NCBI RefSeq assembly: GCF_009739905.1
Contig: NZ_CP034279.1
Span: 1,674,001 to 1,738,000, forward strand
Length of the DNA stretch: 64,000 nucleotides
From: Streptomyces ficellus
Lineage (GTDB): Bacteria > Actinomycetota > Actinomycetes > Streptomycetales > Streptomycetaceae
Direction: 5' to 3'
Shown: in pieces, positions 44,302-52,750 of the stretch
Layout: each line of letters begins with the position of its first letter
Numbering within the stretch: position 1 is the first letter of the stretch
Notes under the pieces: model-generated
What the model was told of the DNA's origin: nothing
The model's database searches: none
The model's input: only the letters and a program-made list of their open reading frames with translations
Position numbers and translations under genes: made by a program

Positions 44302-45264
44302 TCAGCGACCGGCCCCCGGACCAGACCCTCCGCCGGGCAGCCCCCCGGACGGTCCCCCGGGCAGCTCCCCGGGCACCCAGGCCGGCAGCGCCTCCGTCCG
44401 GTCCAGCCAGGCGGCGGGCGGCGCCCCGGCGGCGGTGGCGGCCACGACGCCCCCGGCGATGGCGCACGTGGTGTCGACGTCCCCGCCGACCTGCGCGGTG
44501 GTCCAGAAGGCCCGCTCGTAGTCGCCCAGGGCGCGGGCGGCCGACCAGAGCGCGAACGGCACCGTGTCGTGCGCACTCGTGCGCCGGCCGCTGCCGAGCA
44601 CCGCCGCGACCGTGGCCGCGTCCCCGTAGTCGAGCATGTCCCGGGCACGGCGGAGCCCGGCGCCGACCGCGCTGCGCGGCACGAGCGCCACGACGCCGTC
44701 GAGCAGTTCCTCCGGCTTGGGCGGCCCCGCCGGATCCGCCGCGAGGGCGGCGGCGGCCGCGACGGCCATGCAGCCCACGACGGCTTCGCGGTGCTGGTGG
44801 GTGGTGTACGAGGAGATCTCGGCCTGGTGCGTGGCCTGCTCCGGGTCGTCGGCGTACCAGGCGCCGAGCGGGGCGATCCGCATGGCGGCGCCGTTGCCCC
44901 AGGAGCCCTGCCCCTTGAACAGGCCGGCCGCCAGCTCCCGCCAGTCACCGCCCTCGCGGATCAGCCGCAGCATCCGGTTGACGGCGGGTCCGTAGCCGCG
45001 GTCGAAGTCGTGGTGCTCGGCGAACGAGCGGGCGAGCGCGTCCTGGTCGATACGGCCGTGCTCGGCGAGAACGGCCAGCACGGAGCAGGCCATCTCGGTG
45101 TCGTCGGTCCACTGCCAGCTCCCGGGCGGCAGCTCGCGCCGCTTCAGCAGTGGATAGTTGGCGGGTACGAAGAACTGGGAGCCCAGGGCGTCTCCCACGG
45201 CCAGGCCGCGCAGGCTGGCGAGCGCGCGTTCGAAGCGCCGGGCGGAAGAGGAATCAGCGGTCAT
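44302..45264 (-). CDS. ADP-ribosylglycohydrolase family protein
   Basis: This 320-aa all-helical DraG-type hydrolase removes ADP-ribose from protein side chains or small molecules using two Mg2+ ions. Metal ligands are visible in SWQWTDDTEMA (Thr53, Asp54, Asp55) and in QVGGDVDTTCAIAGG near residue 265 (GGDxDT). The N-terminal LRGLAVGDALGSQFF and the GNGAAMRIAPLGAWY segment also fit. The last 30 residues are Gly/Pro-rich. The target is unknown: Streptomyces has ADP-ribosylating enzymes, but none is seen in this window. The start overlaps the 3' end of the histidine phosphatase gene by 11 bp, so the two are probably one operon. Confidence 0.88.
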   Translation of the reverse strand: MTADSSSARRFERALASLRGLAVGDALGSQFFVPANYPLLKRRELPPGSWQWTDDTEMACSVLAVLAEHGRIDQDALARSFAEHHDFDRGYGPAVNRMLRLIREGGDWRELAAGLFKGQGSWGNGAAMRIAPLGAWYADDPEQATHQAEISSYTTHQHREAVVGCMAVAAAAALAADPAGPPKPEELLDGVVALVPRSAVGAGLRRARDMLDYGDAATVAAVLGSGRRTSAHDTVPFALWSAARALGDYERAFWTTAQVGGDVDTTCAIAGGVVAATAAGAPPAAWLDRTEALPAWVPGELPGGPSGGLPGGGSGPGAGR

Positions 45265-45934
45265 CGCCCTGCCACTCTATCGGGGTGCCGTACGGCTCGG
45301 GGGTGCGCCAGCGCACGAAGGGCCGGTCCAGTGCGTACCGCCCGTCCTCCCCGAGCAGCAGTGTCCGCGTCTCACCGTTGCCGGGGTTGGCCAGCGACTC
45401 GAAGTCGGCGACCGTCCAGTGGAACCAGCGCATGCAGAACAGGCGCATGGTGAGGCCGTGCGTGACCAGCAGGACGTTCGGCGGGTGGTCGGGCGACTCG
45501 AAACTGCGGTGCAGGCTCTCCAGGAAGGCCCCGACGCGGTCGTACACGTCGGCACCGGACTCACCCTGCGCGAACCGGTAGAAGAAGTGGCCGTACGCGT
45601 CCCGGTAGATCTTCTGGAGCCGGACGTCCTCCCGGTCCTGCCAGTTCCCCCAGTCCTGCTCGCGCAGCCGCGGCTCCTCGCGGACCCGCACCAGGTCCGG
45701 GTCCAGCCGGAACATCCGGAGGGTCTCGTGGGTGCGGCGGTACGGGGAGACGTACACGCTCACCCGCTCGTCCCCGAACAACGCCCGCAGCCGCTCGCCC
45801 GTCTCCTCCGCCTGGCGCCGGCCCAGGTCGGTGAGCCGCAGGGCGTGGTCGGGTTCGCGTTCGTACACGGTGTCATCGGCGTTGCCCTCCGATTCGCCGT
45901 GCCGTACGAGAACGATGCGCCGCGGTCGTGCCAT
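45254..45934 (-). CDS. Histidine phosphatase superfamily protein
   Basis: This 226-aa protein has the phosphoglycerate-mutase-like motif LVRHGESEGNAD with catalytic His12 and Arg11, the second arginine in SPYRRTHETLRMF, Glu in RLREQDWGNW, and the second histidine in VLLVTHGLTMRLFCMRWF. The insertion YRDAYGHFFYRFAQGESGADVYDRV is usual in actinobacterial members that act on small phosphoesters. The function is cytoplasmic; the substrate is not known. It is the first gene of a two-gene unit with the ADP-ribosylglycohydrolase (11-bp overlap), which suggests the two act on related compounds, for example ADP-ribose phosphates; that link is inference. Confidence 0.87.
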   Translation of the reverse strand: MARPRRIVLVRHGESEGNADDTVYEREPDHALRLTDLGRRQAEETGERLRALFGDERVSVYVSPYRRTHETLRMFRLDPDLVRVREEPRLREQDWGNWQDREDVRLQKIYRDAYGHFFYRFAQGESGADVYDRVGAFLESLHRSFESPDHPPNVLLVTHGLTMRLFCMRWFHWTVADFESLANPGNGETRTLLLGEDGRYALDRPFVRWRTPEPYGTPIEWQGDDR

Positions 45935-45990
45935 GTCACGACCCTAGGTCGGGCGTCCCGGCGGGGCTCAGCCGGGCGGGTGAGCCGACT

Positions 45991-46109
45991 CCATCCGGCG
46001 TACCCCCTCTCGGACCCGCCATCCGGCATACCCCGCTCGGACCCGCCACCCGGCACACCCGGCACACCCGGCTCGGACCTGCCACCCGGCGTATCCGGCA
46101 CACCCGGCC
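45991..46109. repeat. Degenerate tandem repeat of about 27-36 bp
   Basis: Four units start with CCA(T/C)CCGGC and end in CTCGGACC(C/T)G: 45991-46018, 46019-46045, 46046-46081 and a partial copy from 46082. The third unit has an inner duplication of GGCACACCC. The block fills the gap between the phosphatase promoter and the DUF4937 gene. It is non-coding in appearance. Confidence 0.65.
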
Positions 46110-46146
46110 CACACCGCCCTCGTCCCACGATCCACTCCGGGGCGCG

Positions 46147-46752
46147 TCACACCGTCCAGGCCGACTCCAGGTCCACGACGTCGCCCGTCAACGCCGCCAC
46201 GTCCGCCTCGATCTGGGCGCGCAGCGCCAGCCGCTCCACCCGCTCCGCGCGGTACTTGCCGTGCTCGGCCGCCGAGCGCCACATCGACAGCACGAGGAAC
46301 TCATGACCCGGGGCTTCCGCGAACAGTCCGCGCAGCATCCCCGGGGAGCCGGCCATGGCCGGGTTCCACACCTTCTCCTGCATCAGCGCGTAGTGCTCGA
46401 CCCGCTCCTCGTGGATCCTGCTGTTCGCGACGCGGACGACGTCGGCGTCGGTGAAGCGGGGCTCGAACCCCAGCTTCACGTCGAAGCGGTGATCGAACAG
46501 CTTGACCCGCATGTCCTTGTACGTGCCCGACTGCGCCGCCGCCAGCCGGTCGTGCGAGCGCGCCATGAACGAGTCGTAGAAGGGCCGGCTCTCCCAGAAG
46601 GTGAACACATGGGCCACCCCGGGCCGAGTCCGGCTCCAACCGCCCCCCTGCCCACGGAATCCCGGCTCACCCAGCAGCCCCGCCCACTTCCGCTGTCCCC
46701 GCTCGAACCCACGACGGTCCACCACGGTGCAGCGAATCCACTTGACCAGCAC
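46147..46752 (-). CDS. YdbC/DUF4937-type dimeric alpha-beta barrel protein
   Basis: This 201-aa protein begins LVKWIRCTVVDRRGFERGQRKWAGL. It has two ferredoxin-like modules: one at about 1-100 with VAHVFTFWESRPFYDSFMARSHDRL, one at about 105-200 with VVRVANSRIHEERVEHYALMQEKVWNPAMA and EFLVLSMWRSAAEHGKYRAERV. The second is a typical antibiotic-biosynthesis-monooxygenase-like fold, as in YdbC/DUF4937 proteins. No catalytic residue can be named. GTG at 46752 is the family start; it has no strong ribosome-binding site, so it may be leaderless. It is divergent from the DUF1152 gene. Confidence 0.75.
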   Translation of the reverse strand: MLVKWIRCTVVDRRGFERGQRKWAGLLGEPGFRGQGGGWSRTRPGVAHVFTFWESRPFYDSFMARSHDRLAAAQSGTYKDMRVKLFDHRFDVKLGFEPRFTDADVVRVANSRIHEERVEHYALMQEKVWNPAMAGSPGMLRGLFAEAPGHEFLVLSMWRSAAEHGKYRAERVERLALRAQIEADVAALTGDVVDLESAWTV

Positions 46753-46877
46753 CGCGCCATCGTACGGCGCCGGACCCCGCGCCGGTCCCGGTCTCGCACA
46801 CACCGCACCCCCACCGGCAACGGGCACCGGCACACACGTCCGGCCACGGCCCGCACGCGCCCCCGCACAATGTGCGG

Positions 46878-47837
46878 ATGACCGCGCTGCACATGAACCC
46901 GCTCTTCGCCCGCCTGGAGTCCGCCGAGCGCATCCTGGTGGCCGGTGCCGGCGGCGGCTTCGACATCTACGCCGGGCTTCCGCTGGCGCTGTCCCTCCGC
47001 CACCAGGGCAAGGAGGTCCACCTCGCCAACCTGGCCTTCAGCGCCGTCGAGGGACTGCCGCTCGACGACTGGCTCGCGCCCGACGTCGCGGTCGTCACGC
47101 CCCGGTCGGCGCCGCACCAGGCGTACTTCCCGGAGCGGACCCTCGCCGAGTGGCTCGCCCTGCACGGGTACCCCAGCACCGTCCACGCCTTCACCCGCGT
47201 CGGGGTGCGGCCGCTGCGCGCGGCGTACCGGGCCCTCGTCGAGCACTACGCCATCGACGCGGTCGTCCTCGTCGACGGCGGGACGGACATCCTCATGCGG
47301 GGCGACGAGTCCGGGCTCGGCACCCCGGAGGAGGACCTGGCCAGCGTCGCCGCGGTGGCCGGCCTGGAGGTGCCCGAACGCCTCATCGCCTCGATCGGCT
47401 TCGGCGTGGACGCGTACCACGGCGTCAGCCACGGCCTGGTCCTGGAGAACATCGCCGCCCTGGAGCGGGACGGCGCCTATCTGGGTGCCTTCTCCGTCCC
47501 GCGCACGACCCGGGAGGGTGCTCTCTACCTGGACGCGGTGGCCCACGCGCAGAGCCGTACGCCCGACTTCCCGAGCATCGTGAACGGCTCCATAGCGGCC
47601 GCCGTACAGGGCTCTTTCGGGGACGTACGGTTCACGTCCCGTACCCGTGGCAGTGAACTGTTCATCAACCCCCTGATGGCGATGTACTTCGCCTTCGAGC
47701 TGGACGGCGTGGCCCGGCGCTGCCTGTACCTGGACCGCATCGAGGACACGCATCTGATCCGCCAGGTGAGCAGCCGGATCGAGGCCTTCCGGGACGAGCT
47801 GCCCCGGCAGCGTCCCGCACGCCGGATCCCGCACTGA
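46878..47837 (+). CDS. DUF1152 domain-containing protein
   Basis: This 319-aa protein has the DUF1152 hallmark ILVAGAGGGFDIYAGLPLALSLRHQGKEVHLANLAFS, a Rossmann-like nucleotide-binding turn, and a second conserved stretch AVVLVDGGTDILMRGDESGLGTPEEDLASVAAV. The middle part has GFGVDAYHGVSHGLVLENIAAL, with a His pair. Members in other organisms are annotated only as hypothetical; a metabolite- or nucleotide-binding role is inferred from the glycine-rich loop. The start is the ATG at 46878; an in-frame GTG at 46872, in a GCACAATGTGC palindrome, is the alternative. It is followed, 75 bp on, by the TerD gene in the same direction. Confidence 0.82.
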   Translation: MTALHMNPLFARLESAERILVAGAGGGFDIYAGLPLALSLRHQGKEVHLANLAFSAVEGLPLDDWLAPDVAVVTPRSAPHQAYFPERTLAEWLALHGYPSTVHAFTRVGVRPLRAAYRALVEHYAIDAVVLVDGGTDILMRGDESGLGTPEEDLASVAAVAGLEVPERLIASIGFGVDAYHGVSHGLVLENIAALERDGAYLGAFSVPRTTREGALYLDAVAHAQSRTPDFPSIVNGSIAAAVQGSFGDVRFTSRTRGSELFINPLMAMYFAFELDGVARRCLYLDRIEDTHLIRQVSSRIEAFRDELPRQRPARRIPH

Positions 47838-47912
47838 GCGCGCGTGACACCATGGGCAAACAGCCGTGTGCGACGGGCAGTTGGCCCATCCGGTACGAGA
47901 GAGGGGAAGCCG

Positions 47913-48443
47913 TTGAGCAGTGCCAACAAGGGGGTCGGCAAGGTCGAGGTGACGCTCAAGTGGGACCCGAGCGCCGCCGGGGCCCCGGACCGTGACCTCG
48001 ACATCATCGCCGCCGTCTACCGGGTCGAGGAGCCGCATGGCGCGCCCGCCTACCTGGTGCACTTCGGCAGCCGCTCCCCGGACGGGACCATCACCCTCCA
48101 GCGGGAGAGCAGCACCGGGCAGGGCTTCGGTTTCGACGAGGCCATGACGCTGGAGCTGAACCGCCTGTCACCGGCCTACGGGCGCGTGCTGGTGGGCGTG
48201 GCCATACAGCAGGGCGGCGGCCGTACGACGTTCGGCGACATCGACAACGCCCTGGTCCTCGTGAAGGAGGGCTACCAGGAGCTGGACCGCTACGACTTCG
48301 CCGACCTCGGCGACGCCACCGCCGTGACGGTCGTGGAGTTCCTCCGCGACGGTACGGGGGGCTGGGGCTGGCGCCGCGCGGTCCGGGGCTTCGACGCCGA
48401 CCCGCAGGCGTTCACCGCGCTCATGGGCGCCGAACCGGCCTGA
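47913..48443 (+). CDS. TerD-family stress protein
   Basis: This 176-aa protein of the TerD/CABP superfamily, linked to tellurite resistance and Ca2+ binding, contains VEVTLKWDPSAAGAPDRDLDIIAAVYRVE, then HFGSRSPDGTITLQRESSTGQGFGFDEAMTLELNRL and VLVGVAIQQGGGRTTFGDIDNALVLV. These are the usual strands, with Asp/Asn residues that form the calcium sites. A TTG start at 47913 is chosen because GAGAGGGG lies upstream at good spacing; longer frames add residues unlike the family. The C-terminus (GWGWRRAVRGFDADPQAFTALMG) is typical. A single TerD gene without TerA-F partners suggests an envelope or development role. Confidence 0.85.
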   Translation: MSSANKGVGKVEVTLKWDPSAAGAPDRDLDIIAAVYRVEEPHGAPAYLVHFGSRSPDGTITLQRESSTGQGFGFDEAMTLELNRLSPAYGRVLVGVAIQQGGGRTTFGDIDNALVLVKEGYQELDRYDFADLGDATAVTVVEFLRDGTGGWGWRRAVRGFDADPQAFTALMGAEPA

Positions 48444-48493
48444 GCTTTGGCCGCGACGTCCGCCGGAAGGCGACCTCGGCGTCCGCCGGGACG

Positions 48494-48530
48494 GGTAAGG
48501 GGCGCCGGCCCATGGCCAACGCCCCTTACC
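48494..48530. terminator. Bidirectional terminator between terD-like gene and nrdJ
   Basis: GGTAAGGGGCG (48494-48504) and CGCCCCTTACC (48520-48530) form an 11-bp stem. The loop itself contains GGCC-cat-GGCC, giving a longer bulged hairpin. It lies 14 bp from the nrdJ stop and serves both convergent genes. Confidence 0.75.
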
Positions 48531-48543
48531 TCAAGCGGTCAAC

Positions 48544-51444
48544 TCAGCTGCAGCCGCTGGTCGAGCCGCAGCCCTCGCAGATGTAGCAAGAACCGGCGCG
48601 CTGCATCTTCGTACCGCAGGAGAAGCACAGCGGGGCGTCGGCGCTGATGCCCAGCTGCATCTCGACGAGCTCCGCCGAGGTGTGCGCCTGCTGCGGGGCG
48701 GGCGCCTCCGCCTTCGCCGGGGCGGCGGAGGCGACGGCCTTCGGGGCCTCCTGCTGGCGCGGGGCGGACTGGGCGAGGCTCTCGACGTCCACCTCGACGT
48801 CGTCGACGGACTGCTCGTACGAGCCGGTCTCCAGGTGGCGCTGGCGCTCCTCGGCGGAGTGGATGCCGAGCGCGGAGCGGGTCTCGAAGGGCAGGAAGTC
48901 GAGCGCCAGGCGGCGGAAGATGTAGTCGACGATCGACTGCGCCATCCGCACGTCCGGGTCGTCCGTCATACCGGCCGGCTCGAAGCGCATGTTGGTGAAC
49001 TTCGAGACGTACGTCTCCAGCGGCACGCCGTACTGCAGGCCGACCGAGACGGCGATGGAGAAGGCGTCCATCATGCCCGCGAGCGTGGAGCCCTGCTTCG
49101 ACATCTTGAGGAAGACCTCGCCGAGACCGTCGTCCGGGTAGGAGTTGGCGGTCATGTAGCCCTCGGCGCCGCCCACCGTGAAGGAGGTGGTGATGCCGGG
49201 CCGGCCCTTGGGGAGGCGCTTGCGCACGGGACGGTACTCGACGACCTTTTCGACCGCCGCGCGGATGGTCTCCTCGGCCTTCTCGGTGACCTCGGCCTTC
49301 TCCTGCTCCTTCTTCTTCGCGGAGAGGGGCTGGCCGACCTTGCAGTTGTCGCGGTAGATCGCGAGCGCCTTGACGCCCATCTTCCACGCCTCGAAGTAGA
49401 CCTCCTCGACGTCCTCGACGGTGGCCGTCTCGGGGAGGTTGACCGTCTTGGAGAGGGCGCCGGAGATCCAGGGCTGGATGGCGGCCATCATGCGGACGTG
49501 ACCCATCGCGGAGATGGAACGCTCGCCCATGGCGCAGTCGAAGACCTCGTAGTGCTCGGTCTTCAGGCCGGGCGCGTCGATCACATTGCCATGCTCGGCG
49601 ATGTGGGCGACGATCGCCTCGATCTGCTCCTCCTGGTAACCGAGGCGGCGCAGCGCCTGCGGCACGGTGCCGTTGACGATCTGCATCGAGCCGCCGCCGA
49701 CCAGCTTCTTGAACTTGACCAGCGCGAGGTCGGGCTCCAGGCCGGTGGTGTCGCAGGACATCGCCAGGCCGATGGTGCCGGTCGGGGCGATGACGGACGC
49801 CTGGGCGTTGCGGAACCCGTTCTTCTCACCGAGGCGGACCACGTCCTGCCAGGCCTCCGTGGCGGCGGCCCAGATCGGGGTGTCCAGGTCGTCCATGCGG
49901 ACGGCCTTGGCGTTGGCGTCGGCGTGCTGCTTCATGACGCGCTTGTGCGGCTCGGCGTTGCGGGCGTAGCCGTCGTAGGGGCCGACGACCGCGGCCAGCT
50001 CGGCGGAGCGCTTGTAGGACGTGCCGGTCATCAGCGACGTGATCGCGCCGGCGAGCGCGCGGCCGCCGTCGGAGTCGTACGCGTGGCCGGTGGCCATCAG
50101 CAGGGCGCCGAGGTTGGCGTAGCCGATGCCGAGCTGGCGGAAGGCGCGGGTGTTCTCGCCGATCTTCTGGGTCGGGAAGTCGGCGAAGCAGATGGAGATG
50201 TCCATCGCGGTGATGACCAGCTCGACGACCTTGGCGAAGCGCACCGAGTCGAACGACTGGTTGCCCAAGCCGTCGTCCTTCAGGAACTTCATCAGGTTCA
50301 GGGAGGCGAGGTTGCACGAGGTGTTGTCCAGGTGCATGTACTCGCTGCACGGGTTCGAGCCGTTGATGCGGCCGGACTCCGGGCAGGTGTGCCAGTGGTT
50401 GATCGTGTCGTCGTACTGGATGCCGGGGTCGGCGCAGGCCCAGGCGGCCTCGGCCATCTTGCGGAACAGCGCCTTGGCCTCGACCTGCTCGATGACCTCG
50501 CCGGTCATACGGGCGCGCAGGCCGAACTTCCCGCCGGACTCCACGGCCTTCATGAACTCGTCGTTCACGCGGACGGAGTTGTTGGCGTTCTGGTACTGGA
50601 CGGACGTGATGTCGTCGCCGCCCAGGTCCATGTCGAAGCCCGCGTCGCGCAGGGCGCGGATCTTCTCCTCCTCCTTGACCTTGGTCTCGATGAAGTCCTC
50701 GATGTCGGGGTGGTCGACGTCGAGGATGACCATCTTGGCGGCACGGCGGGTGGCGCCACCGGACTTGATCGTGCCGGCGGAGGCGTCGGCGCCGCGCATG
50801 AAGGAGACCGGGCCGGAGGCGTTGCCGCCGGAGGACAGCAGTTCCTTGGAGGAACGGATGCGGGAGAGGTTCAGGCCGGCGCCGGAGCCGCCCTTGAAGA
50901 TCATGCCCTCTTCCTTGTACCAGTCGAGGATCGACTCCATGGAGTCGTCGACGGACAGGATGAAGCAGGCGGAGACCTGCTGGGGCTGCGGCGTGCCGAC
51001 GTTGAACCACACCGGGGAGTTGAAGCTGAAGATCTGGTGCAGGAGGGCGTAGGCCAGTTCGTGCTCGAAGATCTCCGCGTCGGCGGGCGAGGCGAAGTAG
51101 TTGTAGTCCTCACCGGCCTTGCGGTACGTCTTCACGATCCGGTCGATCAGCTGCTTGAGACCGGTCTCGCGCTGCGGGGTGCCGACGGCCCCGCGGAAGT
51201 ACTTGCTGGTGACGATGTTGACCGCGTTCACCGACCAGAAGTCGGGGAACTCGACGCCACGCTGCTCGAAATTGACCGAGCCGTCGCGCCAGTTGGTCAT
51301 GACGACGTCACGACGCTCCCACACGACCTCGTCGTACGGATGCACGCCGGGGGTGGTGTGGATGCGCTCGATACGCAGACCCTTGCTCACCTTGGACCCC
51401 TTGGTACGGGACCCTCGTGCCGGGCCGCTCGCCGTCTCTGTCAT
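48544..51444 (-). CDS. nrdJ: Vitamin B12-dependent (class II) ribonucleotide reductase
   Basis: This 966-aa adenosylcobalamin-dependent enzyme reduces ribonucleotides to deoxyribonucleotides. Visible are the phosphate-binding and radical-site segments SACFILSVDDSMESIL, GGSGAGLNLSRIRS, SNPCSEYMHLDNTSCNLASLNL (active-site Cys in NPCSE), and IAPTGTIGLAMSCDTTGLEPDLALV. The C-terminal zinc tail CFSCGTKMQRAGSCYICEGCG carries the redox cysteines and ends GCS. An N-terminal ATP-cone is not evident. The ATG at 51444 has GGGAGG 4 nt upstream. It forms the nrdRJ unit with the repressor gene, 222 bp downstream of it, and the NrdR boxes lie upstream of nrdR. Confidence 0.95.
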   Translation of the reverse strand: MTETASGPARGSRTKGSKVSKGLRIERIHTTPGVHPYDEVVWERRDVVMTNWRDGSVNFEQRGVEFPDFWSVNAVNIVTSKYFRGAVGTPQRETGLKQLIDRIVKTYRKAGEDYNYFASPADAEIFEHELAYALLHQIFSFNSPVWFNVGTPQPQQVSACFILSVDDSMESILDWYKEEGMIFKGGSGAGLNLSRIRSSKELLSSGGNASGPVSFMRGADASAGTIKSGGATRRAAKMVILDVDHPDIEDFIETKVKEEEKIRALRDAGFDMDLGGDDITSVQYQNANNSVRVNDEFMKAVESGGKFGLRARMTGEVIEQVEAKALFRKMAEAAWACADPGIQYDDTINHWHTCPESGRINGSNPCSEYMHLDNTSCNLASLNLMKFLKDDGLGNQSFDSVRFAKVVELVITAMDISICFADFPTQKIGENTRAFRQLGIGYANLGALLMATGHAYDSDGGRALAGAITSLMTGTSYKRSAELAAVVGPYDGYARNAEPHKRVMKQHADANAKAVRMDDLDTPIWAAATEAWQDVVRLGEKNGFRNAQASVIAPTGTIGLAMSCDTTGLEPDLALVKFKKLVGGGSMQIVNGTVPQALRRLGYQEEQIEAIVAHIAEHGNVIDAPGLKTEHYEVFDCAMGERSISAMGHVRMMAAIQPWISGALSKTVNLPETATVEDVEEVYFEAWKMGVKALAIYRDNCKVGQPLSAKKKEQEKAEVTEKAEETIRAAVEKVVEYRPVRKRLPKGRPGITTSFTVGGAEGYMTANSYPDDGLGEVFLKMSKQGSTLAGMMDAFSIAVSVGLQYGVPLETYVSKFTNMRFEPAGMTDDPDVRMAQSIVDYIFRRLALDFLPFETRSALGIHSAEERQRHLETGSYEQSVDDVEVDVESLAQSAPRQQEAPKAVASAAPAKAEAPAPQQAHTSAELVEMQLGISADAPLCFSCGTKMQRAGSCYICEGCGSTSGCS

Positions 51445-51666
51445 GCCGCCTCCCATATACGGGCAAAAACACCCTCAAGTGCCCAGATCTTCCCAAGGCA
51501 CGGTTTCTGTTCTGTCGTCCCGGGCACCACGCACAGCACCCGTGACACGTCTTGTCCGCCGATACGTCCTGCCGGCCCACACCTGCCGCCGGCCGGCACG
51601 CCGTGTCCGCCGGCACGTCACGTGCCGCTCGGCGGCTGATCGCCGGCCCCTCGCCGGGCCGGACGG

Positions 51667-52179
51667 TCAGTCGGCGGCGCTCGCGGGAACGGGGACCCCT
51701 GGGGTCACGCCGTTCTCGCCGCCTTCCGCCGGGGGCCGCCGCTCGCGGAGCTCCGCGATGGCCGCCTCGAAGTCTTCGAGTGAGTCGAACGCCCGGTACA
51801 CGGACGCGAAGCGCAGGTACGCGACGAGGTCGAGCTCCTGCAGCGGACCGAGTATGGCCAGTCCGACGTCATGAGTGGTCAGCTCCGCGCTGCCGGTGGC
51901 GCGCACCGCCTCCTCGACCCGCTGGCCGAGCTTGGCGAGGGCGTCCTCGGTGACCGGCCGCCCCTGGCACGCCTTGCGCACCCCGGAGATGACCTTGGTG
52001 CGACTGAAGGGCTCGGTGACCCCGCTGCGCTTGATCACCATGAGTGACGCGGTCTCCACCGTGGTGAAACGGCGGGAGCAGTCGGGGCACTGGCGGCGGC
52101 GGCGGATCGCCGTCCCGTCGTCGGTGGTGCGACTGTCGACGACACGGCTGTCGGGGTGCCTGCAGAAGGGGCAGTGCAT
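51667..52179 (-). CDS. nrdR: Transcriptional repressor NrdR
   Basis: This 170-aa regulator of ribonucleotide reductase genes has a zinc ribbon with Cys3, Cys6 ([16 protein letters not shown]) and Cys31, Cys34 ([10 protein letters not shown]). An ATP-cone domain follows (about residues 48-140; [46 protein letters not shown]) that senses ATP versus dATP. The C-terminal tail ([14 protein letters not shown]) is disordered. The ATG at 52179 (MHCPFC) has AAGGAGGG upstream. It is the first gene of nrdRJ and likely represses its own operon through the tandem boxes 110-160 bp upstream. Confidence 0.96.
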   Translation of the reverse strand: MHCPFCRHPDSRVVDSRTTDDGTAIRRRRQCPDCSRRFTTVETASLMVIKRSGVTEPFSRTKVISGVRKACQGRPVTEDALAKLGQRVEEAVRATGSAELTTHDVGLAILGPLQELDLVAYLRFASVYRAFDSLEDFEAAIAELRERRPPAEGGENGVTPGVPVPASAAD

Positions 52180-52291
52180 CTCCCAACCCTCCTTCACAGC
52201 ACGACTGAATAGCCTCGTCAAGGCCCGGATCTCCGGGCCCCTCGAAGCAGCCACAAGCATAGGCGATGGCCACGCCCCCACCAGACCGGGG

Positions 52292-52338
52292 ACCACAACT
52301 TGTGGGCGGCCGGGCCAATCCCACCACTAGATCTGGGG
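52292..52338 (-). promoter_or_regulatory. Tandem NrdR boxes
   Basis: Two 16-bp near-palindromes, ACCACAACTTGTGGGC (52292-52307) and ACCACTAGATCTGGGG (52323-52338), lie 31 bp apart start to start, that is three helical turns. They resemble the NrdR-box consensus acaCwAtATaTwGtgt, and this spacing is the known one for tandem NrdR boxes. The first has an odd centre and is the weaker match. Confidence 0.75.
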
Positions 52339-52670
52339 TTCAGTCGAGCACGCTGCACCCAGCGCGTGTCGCGCGCGGCGGGATCGGGGATCGCCCCAGA
52401 GCCTACGGGAGACGCGCGGCGCCACGGCTTCCGGGGGCGGCGGTGACACACTGGCGGCCCACGGGAACGGCCGCACGACGACCGCACCCCGCCCGCCCCG
52501 GGGCCCCTGCCGGGGCGCGACGCCGGAACGTTACGGTGTGCGGGCGGGACCGGGGCGGCCCGGCTCGGCCGAGGCGGCCCGGAAGTGTCCGCGGGTGTCG
52601 ACGGGTATCGGTGAGTGATCGCACATACACGTAGTCACACGCACATGTAAGCCAATCTCTGATTTTTCAC

Positions 52671-52686
52671 TCGAACGTGTGTTTGG
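52671..52686 (+). promoter_or_regulatory. SOS (LexA) box of lexA
   Basis: TCGAACGTGTGTTTGG follows the actinobacterial SOS consensus TCGAAC-N4-GTTCGA in 10 of 12 fixed positions. It lies 65 bp before the lexA start, consistent with autoregulation. Confidence 0.85.
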
Positions 52687-52750
52687 CGCAACCTTTCGAA
52701 AGCAACTACCGTTGTCCAGCTAGGGAGACCATTCGAGAGGGGCCGCCGAC

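Larger units (their letters stand above)
52180..52750. other. Divergent regulatory region nrdR/lexA
   Basis: This 571-bp stretch holds the NrdR boxes near nrdR and the SOS box near lexA, listed separately. The middle (52360-52620) is GC-rich and lacks a credible gene. The segment 52620-52700 is the most A/T-rich part and should contain the lexA promoter. Confidence 0.6.

Noticed and set aside
45991..46109. CRISPR array
   Set aside because: Units are directly adjacent, imperfect and without unique spacers.
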